In this document: in pieces, positions 23,281-34,018 of the stretch
Layout: each line of letters begins with the position of its first letter
Position numbering within the stretch: position 1 is the first letter of the stretch
From: Cryptomeria japonica
Lineage: Eukaryota > Streptophyta > Pinopsida > Cupressales > Cupressaceae
DNA: 64,000 nucleotides
Direction of reading: 5' to 3'
Assembly: GCF_030272615.1 (NCBI RefSeq)
Contig: NC_081413.1
Location: 21,642,501 to 21,706,500, forward strand
Notes under the pieces: model-generated
Told to the model about the DNA's origin: nothing
What the model saw: only the letters and a program-made list of their open reading frames with translations
The model's database searches: none
Program-made: the position numbers and the translations under genes

Positions 23281-24065
23281 TGTTTATAGTGAAAATGGAT
23301 AACAATAATAACAATATTGAAAGGCTAAATGAATCCAACCACAAAACCCTAGCCTAACAACAACAAAGATCCACCATAACATATGAAGATTACCTAAGAC
23401 AATGCAAATCACATGAAATCACAAAGATTATACCATCACATGTCCAATAGGGTTTTGATCTCCATTCTTCCTATCTCCATTGATCTTGCTTGATATATAT
23501 TTGCTCTCAGATTTTATGTGCACAAGAGCTCAACAAAGAACGGAATGTGGTTGCAAGTAGGATCGTAATGTAGTCGAGTCCTCCAAATTATCGGTTAGTT
23601 TGAGTTATTAGGGTTTGATAATGAAGGAAGCATCTCCTTAAATAGAAGACACAATATGAAATGGAGGGATAAGATTGAAAGGTGTAAAAGAGGAGGTCGG
23701 CTAAGATTAGAGGGTAGGTAAAATAAATAATAAAATAATGAAAGAGGTAGGTAGTGTATGAATTAAGAGATGAATGACATGTGTCATGGGTAGAAAAAGC
23801 TAATGAATTAATTAAATAAATAAAGATTTATTTAATTAATAGAAGAAGTAGGATCAATTAAATAAATAAGAATATTTATTTAATTTAGGAAAAGGATAAT
23901 TTAAATAAATAAATGTATTTATTTAAATGAGAAATAAAGCTAGAAGAGGATAAATGAATTAATTAAATAAATAAAGATTTATTTAATTAATAGAAGAATT
24001 AGGCTTAGATAATTAAATAGATAAAATATTTATTTAATTAGACATGACAATTTTGGGTGTCTACA
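23281..24065 (-). mobile_element. 3' LTR of element B
   Basis: 785 bp. Read leftward it begins TGTAGACACCCAAAATTGTC and ends CACTATAAACA. It is homologous to 34019-34803 and to LTRs D and E. It includes five AT palindromes and, on the reverse strand, a CTATTTAAGG TATA-like box near 23640. Confidence 0.92.
23807..24040. repeat. Ladder of five AT palindromes in LTR B
   Basis: Inverted repeats with short loops: ATTAATTAAATAAAT / AAAG / mirror arm (about 23807-23840 and again 23958-23991), AATTAAATAAAT / AAGAAT / arm (about 23857-23886), ATTTAAATAAATA / AATG / arm (about 23899-23928) and an imperfect TAATTAAATA type (about 24010-24040). Arms are 11-15 bp. The same layout recurs at about 34545-34780. 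Confidence 0.85.
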
Positions 24066-24111
24066 TTTTGCCCCTCTTTGAGAGAATGCGGCTTATCGCG
24101 TTGTTTCAAAG
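24066..24111 (-). promoter_or_regulatory. PPT of element B with inverted repeat
   Basis: The reverse complement reads TCAAAGAGGGGCAAAA next to the LTR. CTTTGA at 24076-24081 and TCAAAG at 24106-24111 can pair across about 24 nt. The arrangement equals that of elements A and C. Confidence 0.8.
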
Positions 24112-24712
24112 AAGATAAGATGAACTTATATAGAGTTGCCCTAGGATGGGAATAATATGCCCCCTCGAGAGATTGGATGAAAATGTTTGAAAAGATTGCA
24201 GACAATCTCTCGATAAGAAAGACAAGATAGAATGGATTGACCGGATAAAGTGATAGAGTCATGGGATAATGAAGACTGACTCGTGAAATGAATGCGAGGG
24301 CTAGGGTAGGCTATAAGATAGACCACGGGGGAAAATACATCCTCATTGTCATCTACACATTCACAAGAGCATAGTGCAGAGCGAAAATAAAGCAGCAACA
24401 GTCAGTAGCGATGGCTTTTGTTCACAGATTCGACCGTGTTCGCCGATTCTAGAGGCCAGCGGAGGCAAGAGAGCCGGTGAGTACCACAAAACCTCCTCAT
24501 ACTTTGATGCATTTATTGTTGTCATTAATGCATACTAGGTAACGTAATAAATGCGCATTTCTGTCAGGAAAGCGCGTTTGTGTCCAAAAAATGTGAATTT
24601 GTGTCTTCTAGGTCAAATCGACAGTTCTGTGATTAACATACGCTGTTGATTGGATAAGCTACTGAGAGGATACACTCAAGTAGGTCCTCTAGGAAGACTA
24701 GGATAGATCAAG
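24112..24712 (-). other. Element B 3' region, no gene
   Basis: 600 bp between PPT and hairpin array with no supported ORF. CpG content is higher than in the surroundings near 24420-24580. Confidence 0.5.
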
Positions 24713-25058
24713 GCACTTTGTGATAAACAGTGAGTACCAAGATAGAGTACTTTGTGATGAACAGGGAGTACTGAAATATGAGCAGCACTTTGTGATGAAC
24801 AGGGAGTGCAAATGTGAGTAGCACTCTGTGATGAACAAGGAGTGCAAATGTGAGTAACACTTTGTGATGAACAAGGAGTGCAAATGTGAGTAACACTTTG
24901 TGATGAACAGGGAGTGTCACACACATAGTACTTTGTGATGAACAGGGAGTACCACTAAGATAAATAGCAACACTTTGTGATGAACAGTGAGTGTCACTAG
25001 GGTAGATAGCCATATGCATTTAGATAGCGAGTAGCATTTTGTGATAAATAGTGAATGC
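24713..25058. repeat. Array of nine hairpin repeats with covarying stems
   Basis: Nine units each have 5-6-nt arms around a 15-nt loop close to TTGTGATGAACAGGG. Left/right arms: GCACT/AGTAC (24713), AGTACT/AGTACT (24746), GCACT/AGTGC (24785), GCACT/AGTGC (24821), ACACT/AGTGC (24857), ACACT/AGTGT (24893), GTACT/AGTAC (24928), ACACT/AGTGT (24970), GCATT/AATGC (25034). Seven of nine stems pair completely although their sequences differ. Spacing between units is irregular, 33-64 bp. Confidence 0.85.
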
Positions 25059-25088
25059 CACTATAACTGACATGATTGAGTTGCTTGA

Positions 25089-25545
25089 CTGCAAGAGTAT
25101 TTGCCGATGCTAGAGTCACGGGAGAGATGCCCGTCGATGCAAAGGTTGCAACCTGAGTTGACAGCCGAGGACCGAGCTACAATTGAGGTTATGGGTCTGT
25201 GACATATTTTGTATGTGCCTGAGTTTCGGGAGAACATGGGATTGCTGACTGCGCTTGCTGAGAGATGGCACTCTGAGACGTGCACATTCCATTTGCTGAT
25301 GGGGGAGATGATAATCACCCTAGAGGATGTCTACAGGAGTCTGCGGATACTGATCGATGGGGAGTTAGTACCCTATGATCGAGACGGAGATAGGGATGCA
25401 ATGAGATGAGTGTTCTAGGATCCAAGACTGGAGATGAGGGTGGGACATGTGGCATGGGATACCATGACAGGGACAGGATTAGCACTACCAACAGTGTTGG
25501 TAGGAGTTATCAATGGGTTCCTCTATCTGGATAGGGCGACATGAG
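25089..25545 (+). pseudogene. Plant mobile domain-like ORF, antisense in element B
   Basis: One forward frame reads like the plant mobile domain (PMD; MAIN-like / aminotransferase-like family): LPMLESRERCP, then GLLTALAERWHSETCTFHLL and MGEMIITLEDVYRSLRILIDG, matching the family wording around ERW..ET.TFHLP.GE.TITLEDV. The frame has four stops (TGA 25200, TGA 25407, TAG 25416, TGA 25542), at least some explained by CGA to TGA. PMD is known in host gene-silencing factors and in plant transposons. Here it lies between pol and the 3' LTR and runs opposite to the element. Only about 150 codons are recognisable, against several hundred in full-length proteins. Confidence 0.7.
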
Positions 25546-27362
25546 GGGTGGCTGCAGGGGACACAGGGGCCAGGAGAGATGATCTTGGGGTGGGTCCTTC
25601 TAGGGCTCAAACTCCGTCGAGGCCAACCGGCTCTGAGGAAGGGAATTCATCATAGCCGTAGAGGGCTCCCTATGTATCAGTATTGTACCATTTTGTATGA
25701 TGATGTAGACACCTGCGGGTGATTGTAGCCATATGATTTTGACATCATTGTATCATGACACTTTATATATATATGAGATGATTCATCTTTGCGGAAGCTA
25801 TATGCATGCCTACCTATGTGATGAGATGTTCTTACGTGATGCTTATGATATGGATGCAAATATGTATATGATGCAATGCAATATATTTTTTTTTCTTTTA
25901 TGTTTTATATGTGTATGCATGATGCAAATGTGAATGTATGTAATGCAGATGAATATGATAATGCAAATGTAAATTGTGCTAACAGGTGTTGTGTGTAGGA
26001 TGTGATGCAGTTGTGATATCTATATGTATGTATGAAATGCTTATATGTGGTAATGCAGGTGCAACTACATGAAATGCAAATGTTTTTGGTGTGTCATTAT
26101 ACTCAGTCATGTGATAGCGGGCTACGCGGACTCGAGAAGGACGATGGAAGTCAATCAAGAAAAGGGGGGATGAAAGACAGAAGATATGAAAGTGAAAGAG
26201 CTTCTTGTGCGTTATCATCATTGAGCTTTATTATGGCAAGTAGGTTATGACAATCGAGGCATATGTTCAACCCAGAAAGTCATTGTACCCATTTGCATGG
26301 AGATAAGACAGTCATAAACAAGGAATGCCCCAGTTCATACTAGACTCACAGTGTCCTCATATCCTTGGACAAGTCATAGCATTACTAAAAGACAATCCAC
26401 AGACAGCAAATACAAATAGGTGATGATACCCCATCGTCACCTTTCTAGTCAAAGACATCCTGGAGATAGAATCTCTAGTCAGAGACATCTTGGAAAAGCT
26501 AAAAGACATGTCACCAAAAGATAAAATCAAAAGAAAACCAAGACTCGACACCAACATCCATTGTAGTCCTCAAGTTTAGTGTCTCTTGTCACTTGTATAA
26601 GTCTTATTTGATTGTGGTCACAATGTTTATTTTCACAGAAAGGATAGATAGCACTGAACCATATGTTGTCTGAGTCTGTTTGAAGATTTGATTTGTTGAA
26701 GCCCATTGTTGCTGCTGTGTCTCATCTGAAACTAACTAAATCCATGAAATTGATACTTTATTGGGGAGAAGATAACACTTTATTGTGGATCTGTGATGCC
26801 AATGTTGCTTTATTGCGGATTGTGCGCGGATAGACTGAAGGAAGCTGGAAGAAACTATACTCCTTGAAACATGTGATGTTCTCAGTTCCACACCCATCAC
26901 TAGACGTAGGAATTGCCTTAGCCACAGATAAGATCTGACTTATTATGGATGGAAAGGGAGTGAAAAGGGGGGTTTATTATGAATGGCTAACCAATCTTGG
27001 GTAGATCAATAACAAGCCATGATGGGAATGGGTAAGTTTATTGTGAGTGAATAGGTTGTGAGTGTGTGCAATGTGAAGTGATGAAAGTGAATCCTGAAGG
27101 AGGGAGGAGCAATGTCTCTACGCATGGCGCTGGTGACCCAGTTTTCACCATGGTACTTGCCCAGGGCACCACCGAAGTGGTTTTCACCATTGGACAAAAT
27201 TATTTCTCTTTACTTTTTTGGATTTTTCAATTTTTTTGTGTCACAAGGCGCTTGTTTGCCAGGTTTTCACCAAGTAACGATTTTTTTGTTTTATAATTTT
27301 TTTTTGTATTTTTGAATTTTTTTTATTTTTTTGTATTTTTTGAATTAGGATATTCCAAAAAG
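25546..27362 (-). other. Element B spacer between PMD remnant and integrase tail
   Basis: No supported gene. Low-complexity ATGCAAATG-rich sequence lies at about 25840-26090. A GC-richer stretch at 27110-27270 has repeated TTTTCACCA words and CCAGG; a related stretch occurs in element C at 60700-60840. T-rich runs follow it. Confidence 0.5.
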
Positions 27363-28502
27363 CTATGTGTAGAACCTGTGAAGGTGCATGTTGTTGATAG
27401 GATCCTCCAAAGGTTCACCTTCTGTAGTTGAGAGCTGATATGCCCCAGATCCATATACCGCTGTGATGATGTAAGGACCAAGCCAATTTGGTTCGAACTT
27501 GCCCTTCTTCTCTCTGTCTTGCTGATTCTTGGGGTTTTCTCTGAGAACCAAGTCACCTACCTCAAATGTACGAGGCTTGACCTTGTGATTGTAGATGCAT
27601 TGTTCCTTGACTGAATGATGTGTAGCTTGAGTGACTGTCTTCCTTGATAAAGGAATTGAGATAGAATTACTAGTGTGTGGACTACGTAGGCCCATATGCG
27701 TGTCACCTGAAGAAGTTTGGGCATCTCTGATAACAAAGTCCTTCAAGGAAGCTCCATTAAAGCTCCATGATGTATCGCCAAAAGGGGATGGATGTGCAGA
27801 ACAAGTGGATGAGTTATGAAGGCTTGTAATTGTGAAAAGAAGTGAAAGTAGGATAGCATGATGGAGACTTAGGATCAACAAGTATGCTTTTTGACTTGAA
27901 ATTGTAGAACTTTTGGCCCCAGTTATTTTGATATTAGGGGAGATCAACTCTTGCTCTTTTTCTTTCATAGGATTTTTATCCTTGAATTTGATTTTTGCAG
28001 AGTCCAATAGCTTTTGATTTTGATTTGGACTAAAGGACTTTTCTTTATTTTTGACTTTTAGATTTTTCTTTTCAAAGCTTGATTTGTGATCCCCAATGAG
28101 TGAGGGCTTTTGTGATTCTTGTTGATCCAAGTCTGGAAGTGGAGTGGAAATGGAATGAGTGGATGATATGGTAAAGCTATGTGAGTTCTCAAGAGGGCTG
28201 GCGATATGCTCAATAGATTCTTTGCTGGAACCACTCTTAGGACTATTGATATCAAGAGTTGCTTGTACCACTAGAGGAGATTTGCATTCAGACTTAGTAG
28301 CCATAACACTAGGTGATTCACACCCAATTCCTTGATATTGCAAATTGTTTGTAGTTTGTTCTTGTTGACTGAATACCTTAGCAGATAGGGGGAGTTGATC
28401 AACATGAAAGATATACTCACCACATCCCATGTCTTTAAACTTGAATTTTTCCTTGATCTCTGCTTGTTTGGATGTAGAAGCTTTCAAGGATTTTGGATCC
28501 AC
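27363..28502 (-). pseudogene. Fusion ORF: hydrophilic linker plus integrase C-terminal domain
   Basis: A 379-codon reverse-strand stretch. Residues 1 to about 300 are Ser/Lys-rich with no recognised domain and one hydrophobic patch (AYLLILSLHHAILLSLLF). The last 75 residues are a Ty3/gypsy integrase C-terminal (GPF/Y-type) domain: FEVGDLVLRENPKN, KGKFEPNWLGPYII, GSGAYQLSTTEG, ending MHLHRFYT. The matching domain of element C is at 60910-61150. It is in frame with the protease upstream, separated by TGA stops, so RT, RNase H and the integrase core appear to have been deleted or replaced. A role beyond being a deletion product is unknown. Confidence 0.8.
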
Positions 28503-28930
28503 ATATGCCGATGAAGGAATAGCTTCTCAATTGACTGGGATTGTTATTTCTGATCAAGGTCGTAGATTGTTGCAATATATAAATGGATTTGGGTCAGCTT
28601 TGATAGTCACTTCAACTCCATTGTGTGGAAACTTGATGCATCGATGATATGTAGATGGGACTACGCTCATTTCATGAATCCATGGGCGTCCCAAGAGTAT
28701 GTTGTATGTGAGATCTAGATCAAGGACTTGACAAACTACATCCTTTGTAACTGGCCCAACTCTGAGAGGCAAGGTGACTGTGCCCTTGGATGAACGCTCT
28801 TCATCATCATATGCTTTGATAGTAATTTTGTTTGTAGAATTCACAGCTTTGTCGGAATATCCCAATTGTTTAATAGTGCTCAATGTACAAATGTTCAGAC
28901 CTGCTCCTCCATCTATCAGGACTCATTTGA
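28503..28930 (-). pseudogene. Tat-type aspartic protease of element B
   Basis: The reverse strand reads VLIDGGAGLNICTL (active-site region, with DGG where DSG/DTG is usual in other families), then TIKQLGYSDKAV, VCQVLDLDLTYNILLGRPW and IKFPHNGVEVTI, the usual C-terminal protease landmarks. It matures gag-pol. A TGA precedes the active-site box near 28921 (consistent with CGA to TGA) and TGA stops near 28554 and 28527 separate it from the fusion ORF downstream. Otherwise it is continuous with gag. Confidence 0.85.
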
Positions 28931-30150
28931 TTCTATGTTTGTGTATGAAGGCTTGAATGTGTAAAGGTGCATTATGTGGCTGATTTACGGAGGTGTCATT
29001 AGCTTCTGTGAATGTAAGGGAGTGTGGAATGGAAAGGTATCCCACCATGGCTTGAAACTGGTCCACGTTCAGATTAGTAGGAACGGTGGTGTCTCTCAAG
29101 TTTTTGTCAAGAATAGCTTTATGTGCGGGGGATATGCGTAAGAGCTCAAGTATGGAGATGAGCGCAGGTGTCTTCCCTAACTGTTCTACAAGGTCATACT
29201 CAGGTTTGGTTGATGAAGAAGCTGTGTTTTTAGTTGAAGCACCTGGCAAAGTGATTTTACCTCGACGGGTTGTAACATGACATTCAGAAGTAGGTTCAGA
29301 AGAAGATCCAACACCTTTTAGGACAATCTTGGGTCTCTGAGTAGGATTCTCAGGGTTTTTGTCCTTCATGATAATAGTAGAGACATAATTGTCCATCGAG
29401 ATGTGATTGATGGTTGAATCATAGTTGTAAGGTGCTCTAGTATAGTTGGTTTGATCATCTATGGCTTTAGCTTTTCCCTTGTCATGCTTTGGGAATGGTT
29501 CCTTAAACATCTCATGTTCTTGATTGGATGAGTGTCCCTCAATCTCAATGTCACCTCTATCAATGAGATCTTGTACGATATTCTTCAGTCGATGACAATT
29601 TCCTATTTTATGACCCTTGCTCTTATGAAATTCACAATACTCATCATCATTCCACCAATTTGGTTTAACCTTTGGTTCATATGGAGGAAAATCTGGAACT
29701 GTGATCACTTTGTTTGCCACTAGCTTCTTGAAGACTGACTCAAGTGGTTCTCCCAATGGAGTGTACTTCCTTCGTGATCTAGAAGTTGTTTGAATATTCA
29801 CTTGATTGTTTGTAGAACTTGATCCCAAAAAGATGAACTTGGGTTGCACTGTGTTAGTATCAACAACACCATCATTGACTGTGTTCTTGTTTTTATTCCA
29901 AAATCTTGGCTTGTCTTTTCCTTTAAAGTCATCTTTGTTTTCCTTGAATATTTTAATATTTCCTTGTTCAATTAGGACCTTCTCTATTGCTAAGCCTTTT
30001 TCAATGACGTCCTTGAAGGTAGACAAACAAGCTTTCCTTAAGTCATATCCAATGTCTTTGTTAACATTTTGTGTGAACATCTCTACCATTTGTTTTTGTG
30101 CAATTTCACAAGAGCATCTGCTAGCTAGATTTCTCCATCTTTGTAAAAAT
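28923..30150 (-). pseudogene. Gag C-terminal half with zinc-finger-like motif, element B
   Basis: 388 open codons plus about 20 upstream in frame (EIAQKQMVEMF). Capsid C-terminal wording is followed by basic segments and YCEFHKSKGHKIGNC, a C-x2-H-x4-H-x4-C nucleocapsid motif typical of Tat-like gag, then ELLRISPAHKAIL, the conserved segment before protease. It is separated from the preceding gag ORF by a one-base frameshift near 30148, next to a run of T. Confidence 0.85.
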
Positions 30151-31465
30151 GATGAAAAGATTCTCCTTCTTTTTGCTTAGTGTTGCACAAAGTAGTGATT
30201 GATATGTCTATCTCTATATTGTAGCAGAAATGTTGGATAAATACCTCTGCTAAGTCACCCCATGATTTAATACCAGGTGGGAGTTGGGAGAACCATTCCA
30301 TAGCTTGATCGCCTAAGCTTTGTGGGAACAATCTCATCAAATATGTTTCTTCTGCCGCTACTTCAATGCAAGTTGTGAAAAACTGTCTTATGTGTGCCTT
30401 AGGATCCCCTTTTCCTCTATACTTATCAAATTTAGGCGTCACAAAGTGTGTAGGAAATGGAGGCATTGGAATGCTCTTGTCGAATGGATAAGGACATATG
30501 TCTCTCATTGTGTATGTTGGTTTTGGTGTATTTATGTCCTCCATTTTCTTTTGTAAATCTCTGATTTGTTGCTCCAAATTGCTCTTAGGTGGAGATCGAC
30601 TTCTTGAAGCATACCCCATGTTTGAGGCACCCATTGGAGGAGGGGCATATTGCATATATGGATGATATTGATCATACACATGTTCATATGGAGGAGGTCT
30701 ATATTGATGCGGCATATATGGAGCACTTGGTATAGCTTCATGTTGAGGAACCCCATATCTATTTTGTGCATGTATACCATATTCTACAGGCATGTCATGT
30801 TCTATTGTGTTGCCCCCAAATTTGACACGGGGTTTCCTTGTGTCCAAATTTTGAGCATGCCTTTGAATGTCCAATTGTTTTGGTTGATCCATAGCTTGAG
30901 CATATCTATCTGCATAAGACTTCCATAATGGTCTTCGAAGGTAAGTATCATATGTTTGACCATGTGTATGTTGGACTTCTAGTTTTTGAAGCAAAGCTGA
31001 TGGTGATTCAGGTACCATATGTGGTCCTCTATTTCCTCCACTATTAGGTCTCCTTTGATCCATTTTGGAGTGAGTTTGTTGCAAAGGTCGGTTTTCCATA
31101 AGTTGAGACATGTCAAAATCATGAGGTATCTTGGCTCCACTTTGTGCCATCATGTGTAAGAAGTATTGTCTATCCCTCCTCATTATTTCTTCAACCAATC
31201 TATTGAAATGGGGATTCATAATGGATTCTTCTACATCTGCTGAATTTATTGAAAAGTTGTCCACATTGTCATTGTGTGTAGCATTGCTGTTTGTAGTGTC
31301 TGTGTTTTCCACATTTGGAATGTTTCTATAAACATCCATGTCAGACAATGTAGTGTGATCAGTATTGAAAAATAAATCATTGTCATACTCATAAGAACTC
31401 ATGTTTGCGGACTCTTGAGCCTCTTTAGTTTCTCTCCTAGATTTTTGAAGACGGGTTTCAACCAT
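30125..31465 (-). pseudogene. Gag N-terminal half (retrotransposon gag domain), element B
   Basis: 446 open codons from MVETRLQKSRRE. The N-terminal two thirds are hydrophilic, with a Pro/Tyr/Met-rich region (residues about 240-285) and a short coiled stretch (NLEQQIRDLQKKMEDI). Then comes the retrotransposon gag domain: FDKYRGKGDPKAHIRQF, LFPQSLGDQAMEWFSQLP, SWGDLAEVFIQHF. Gag forms the virus-like particle in the cytoplasm. The ATG fits the usual MVETR/MVxTRxxR start of gypsy gags. The domain ends prematurely through a frameshift. Confidence 0.9.
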
Positions 31466-32179
31466 GAACTAGGTATTGACCAAGATGTGTGAGACTAGAT
31501 GAAAATAGAAAAAGTATGGAAGACCAAGAGTTGGATGGAGTGTAAATGAATCTGAGGTGTACTTGCAATGTCCAAAGTGTAAGACCAAGTATGTATGTAG
31601 TAGAGTAGGTGTGACTTCCAAAGAGAGGATAGTTTCTCTTGATGAGGTAAGCTGACCTTGACCCTAAGTAAGACCAAATGAGACCCAAAGGTAAGAAACC
31701 TTGATGAGGGACCACTTAGCAAAGTGTTGTTGCATGTAGTGTGTTGACAAAGTATGATGAGGACAAGCAAGTGACCTTTTGACCCAAGTTTAGACAATTG
31801 TGAATGTAATGAGAGATATAAAGCAATTATGGACTATGTGAGACCCAAAGACAGGTTGAATGCTAGATGAAACCTGAAGAAACAACCTAGGAAGCTCAAG
31901 TATTCCGTAACTGATTTCTCTTGTTTACTGGACTGTAAAATTTTTCCAATTTGTGAAGTTGTGACCAAATCTGAATGTTTGACTATTTTTCGTGACAAGA
32001 GGACACAATGTTGATGAGGACTCAATGTTTGCCAGTGTTTAGACTCAAAATGACTCCAAGAAAAGTGTGTTGTTTGATGTAAAGTTGTTTTGCATACACT
32101 TGAAGACACAAAAGACACAATATTTTGTTGTTTGTTCTTGAATGTTTTGAATGTTTAAAATAAGTCAAGCACAATTCTT

Positions 32180-32560
32180 ATGGCTGGCCAAGACAATAGT
32201 TGTTGATCCCACATGGGGTTCTACCCCCGAGGCTACGCTATTCAGAGCGGATACTTAGATGCTTGACCTCACTGGCTCCACCCTCAGCACTCACTTCTCA
32301 GGTCAGCCAAGCATCAGTCCCCATGAAAACTCCCCATGGTGAACTTTGTATCTCTACTAAGAACCGTATGTGTGTGGGCCGCTACTAGAGGTCCGACCTC
32401 CTGCCCCAACAACTAGAAGGATTTGGGCTTCTAAAACAAAAAGGTGCTAGTAAGGGCATCCGCTCATGTGGCCATACATGCAGCACTTTCAGCTCTGTAA
32501 ATACAGAAGGCTCCCAGCCAGTAGGGGTTACGCCCTACAAATGATCAAATAAATTTGATC
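32180..32560. other. GC-rich structured block in the element B leader
   Basis: This block is clearly more GC-rich than its flanks. GATGCTTGACCT (32258-32269) pairs with AGGTCA-GCC-AAGCATC (32300-32315), leaving GCC bulged and a loop of about 30 nt. The palindromic core CCCCATGG lies nearby (32331-32338). A packaging or dimerisation role is possible but unproven. Confidence 0.55.
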
Positions 32561-33056
32561 AAACGGGTTTATGGGGAGACATAGTGTTGGTATGAACTAA
32601 TTAGCACACGTTATTCATAGTTTTCACCATGAATAGATTTGATTATAGTGGTTCAGATGAGGTGGGTTTTCCTCGCTACCACTTGGGTCGTTCTCTTCTC
32701 ACTAGTAGTCCTAATGACCACATGGGAAGACAGGCCCTCTAAAGATTAAACAAAAAGAGCCTATTGCTCAAGACACAAAAGACAATGATTCAATTTTAGT
32801 GCACCAATTGAAGTGTTTGCTAGTCTATGAAAACAAGGCACACAATAAAAATCCAAAAACCCTTGCCAAGGACCTGCAACAAAGATTTATTAGTAGTTTG
32901 GATTGTTTCAAATGATCACCCCTTCCTGCAAGCACACAAGTTAGGTAAATTTTAGATCCAAAAGACTTTGTGAAATAGGGGCCTTCAACAATGCGTTTTG
33001 TTGACCAATTCAAAGACCTGATTCATCATAAAAAAAGACCACCTGTAAAATTTTAA

Positions 33057-33900
33057 GAGATTTCCAGAAATGTAAGAAAATCCAAAAAATTTGCTAATTT
33101 GCTCCAAAAATTAATTTTTTATGAAAAATCATAAAAAATTCATATAAAATGCAAAATAGATCCAAAAAATCTGACATTTTTACTGGAGAGTCTTTATGGT
33201 CTTCCAAACCTGCACAAAAATTTTTTTGCAACAAATCCAAGCAATTTGTGAGATATGAGTAAAATAATGCAAAACCCTAATTTTCAAAGATCTAATTTTT
33301 GAAGAATGATTTTGCTTCAAATTTAAAATCACAAAGAACCGATCCTACGTATAATTCTAAGAGATTTCCAAAAATGTAAGAAAATCTAAAAAGTTCGCTA
33401 ATTTTCTCTCAAAATTAATTTTTTATGAAAAATCATAAAAAATTCATATAAAATGAAAAATCGATCCAAAAAGTCTAAAATTTTTACTAAATATTTTTGA
33501 CACTTTTCTTGACCTGCACAAAAAATTTTATATCAAATTTTTAAGCCGTTTGTGAGATCTGATCAAAATAAAGAAAAACCCTAATTTTTAAAGATCCAAT
33601 TTTTAGGGAAATATTTTGCATCAAAATTAAATTCACAAAGAATAGATCCTATGTATAATTATGAGAGATTTACAAAAATGTAAGAAAATCTAAAAAATTC
33701 TCTCATTTTCTCTCAAAATTAATTTTTTATGAAAAATCATAAACAATTCCTAGAAAATGAAAATGTGCTCCAAAATTTTGAATTTTGGATTGAGACCTCC
33801 TGATACTTTCTTCAACCTGCAAAAAAAATTTGGTGCAAAATTTCCTAGCCGTTTGTGAGATATGATCGAATCTCTCCAAGATCTTGATTTTGTGTCCAAA
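33057..33900. repeat. 304-bp tandem repeat, almost three copies
   Basis: GAGATTTCCA/ACA..AAATGTAAGAAAATC recurs at 33057, 33361 and 33665, exactly 304 bp apart. The third copy is cut short before the PBS. Units share ATTAATTTTTTATGAAAAAT and TTTGTGAGATnTGA words. Confidence 0.85.
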
Positions 33901-33997
33901 ACCCTAGCTGCACAAGGTTATTCTCCAAATTGTTTTACAAAATAGCAATATAGGGTTAGAAAAATCTACAAAAAACATAGATCTAATAAAAATCCAT

Positions 33998-34015
33998 GTC
34001 CCACCGGGCGTGCCA
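33998..34015 (-). promoter_or_regulatory. Primer binding site of element B
   Basis: The reverse complement reads TGGCACGCCCGGTGGGAC, 3 bp inside the right LTR. It has the position and TGG start of a PBS. I do not assign the primer tRNA with confidence. Confidence 0.7.
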
Positions 34016-34018
34016 AAA

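Larger units (their letters stand above)
31466..33997 (-). other. Element B 5' leader
   Basis: 2.5 kb between PBS and gag start on the reverse strand, without a credible ORF. It contains a GC-rich block (32180-32560) and a 304-bp tandem repeat (33057-33900), listed separately. Confidence 0.75.

Noticed and set aside
24676-25019. Reverse-strand ORFs with repeated CSSQS / HSLFIT words
   Set aside because: They are frame translations of the hairpin repeat; the signal is in the DNA pairing, not in protein.
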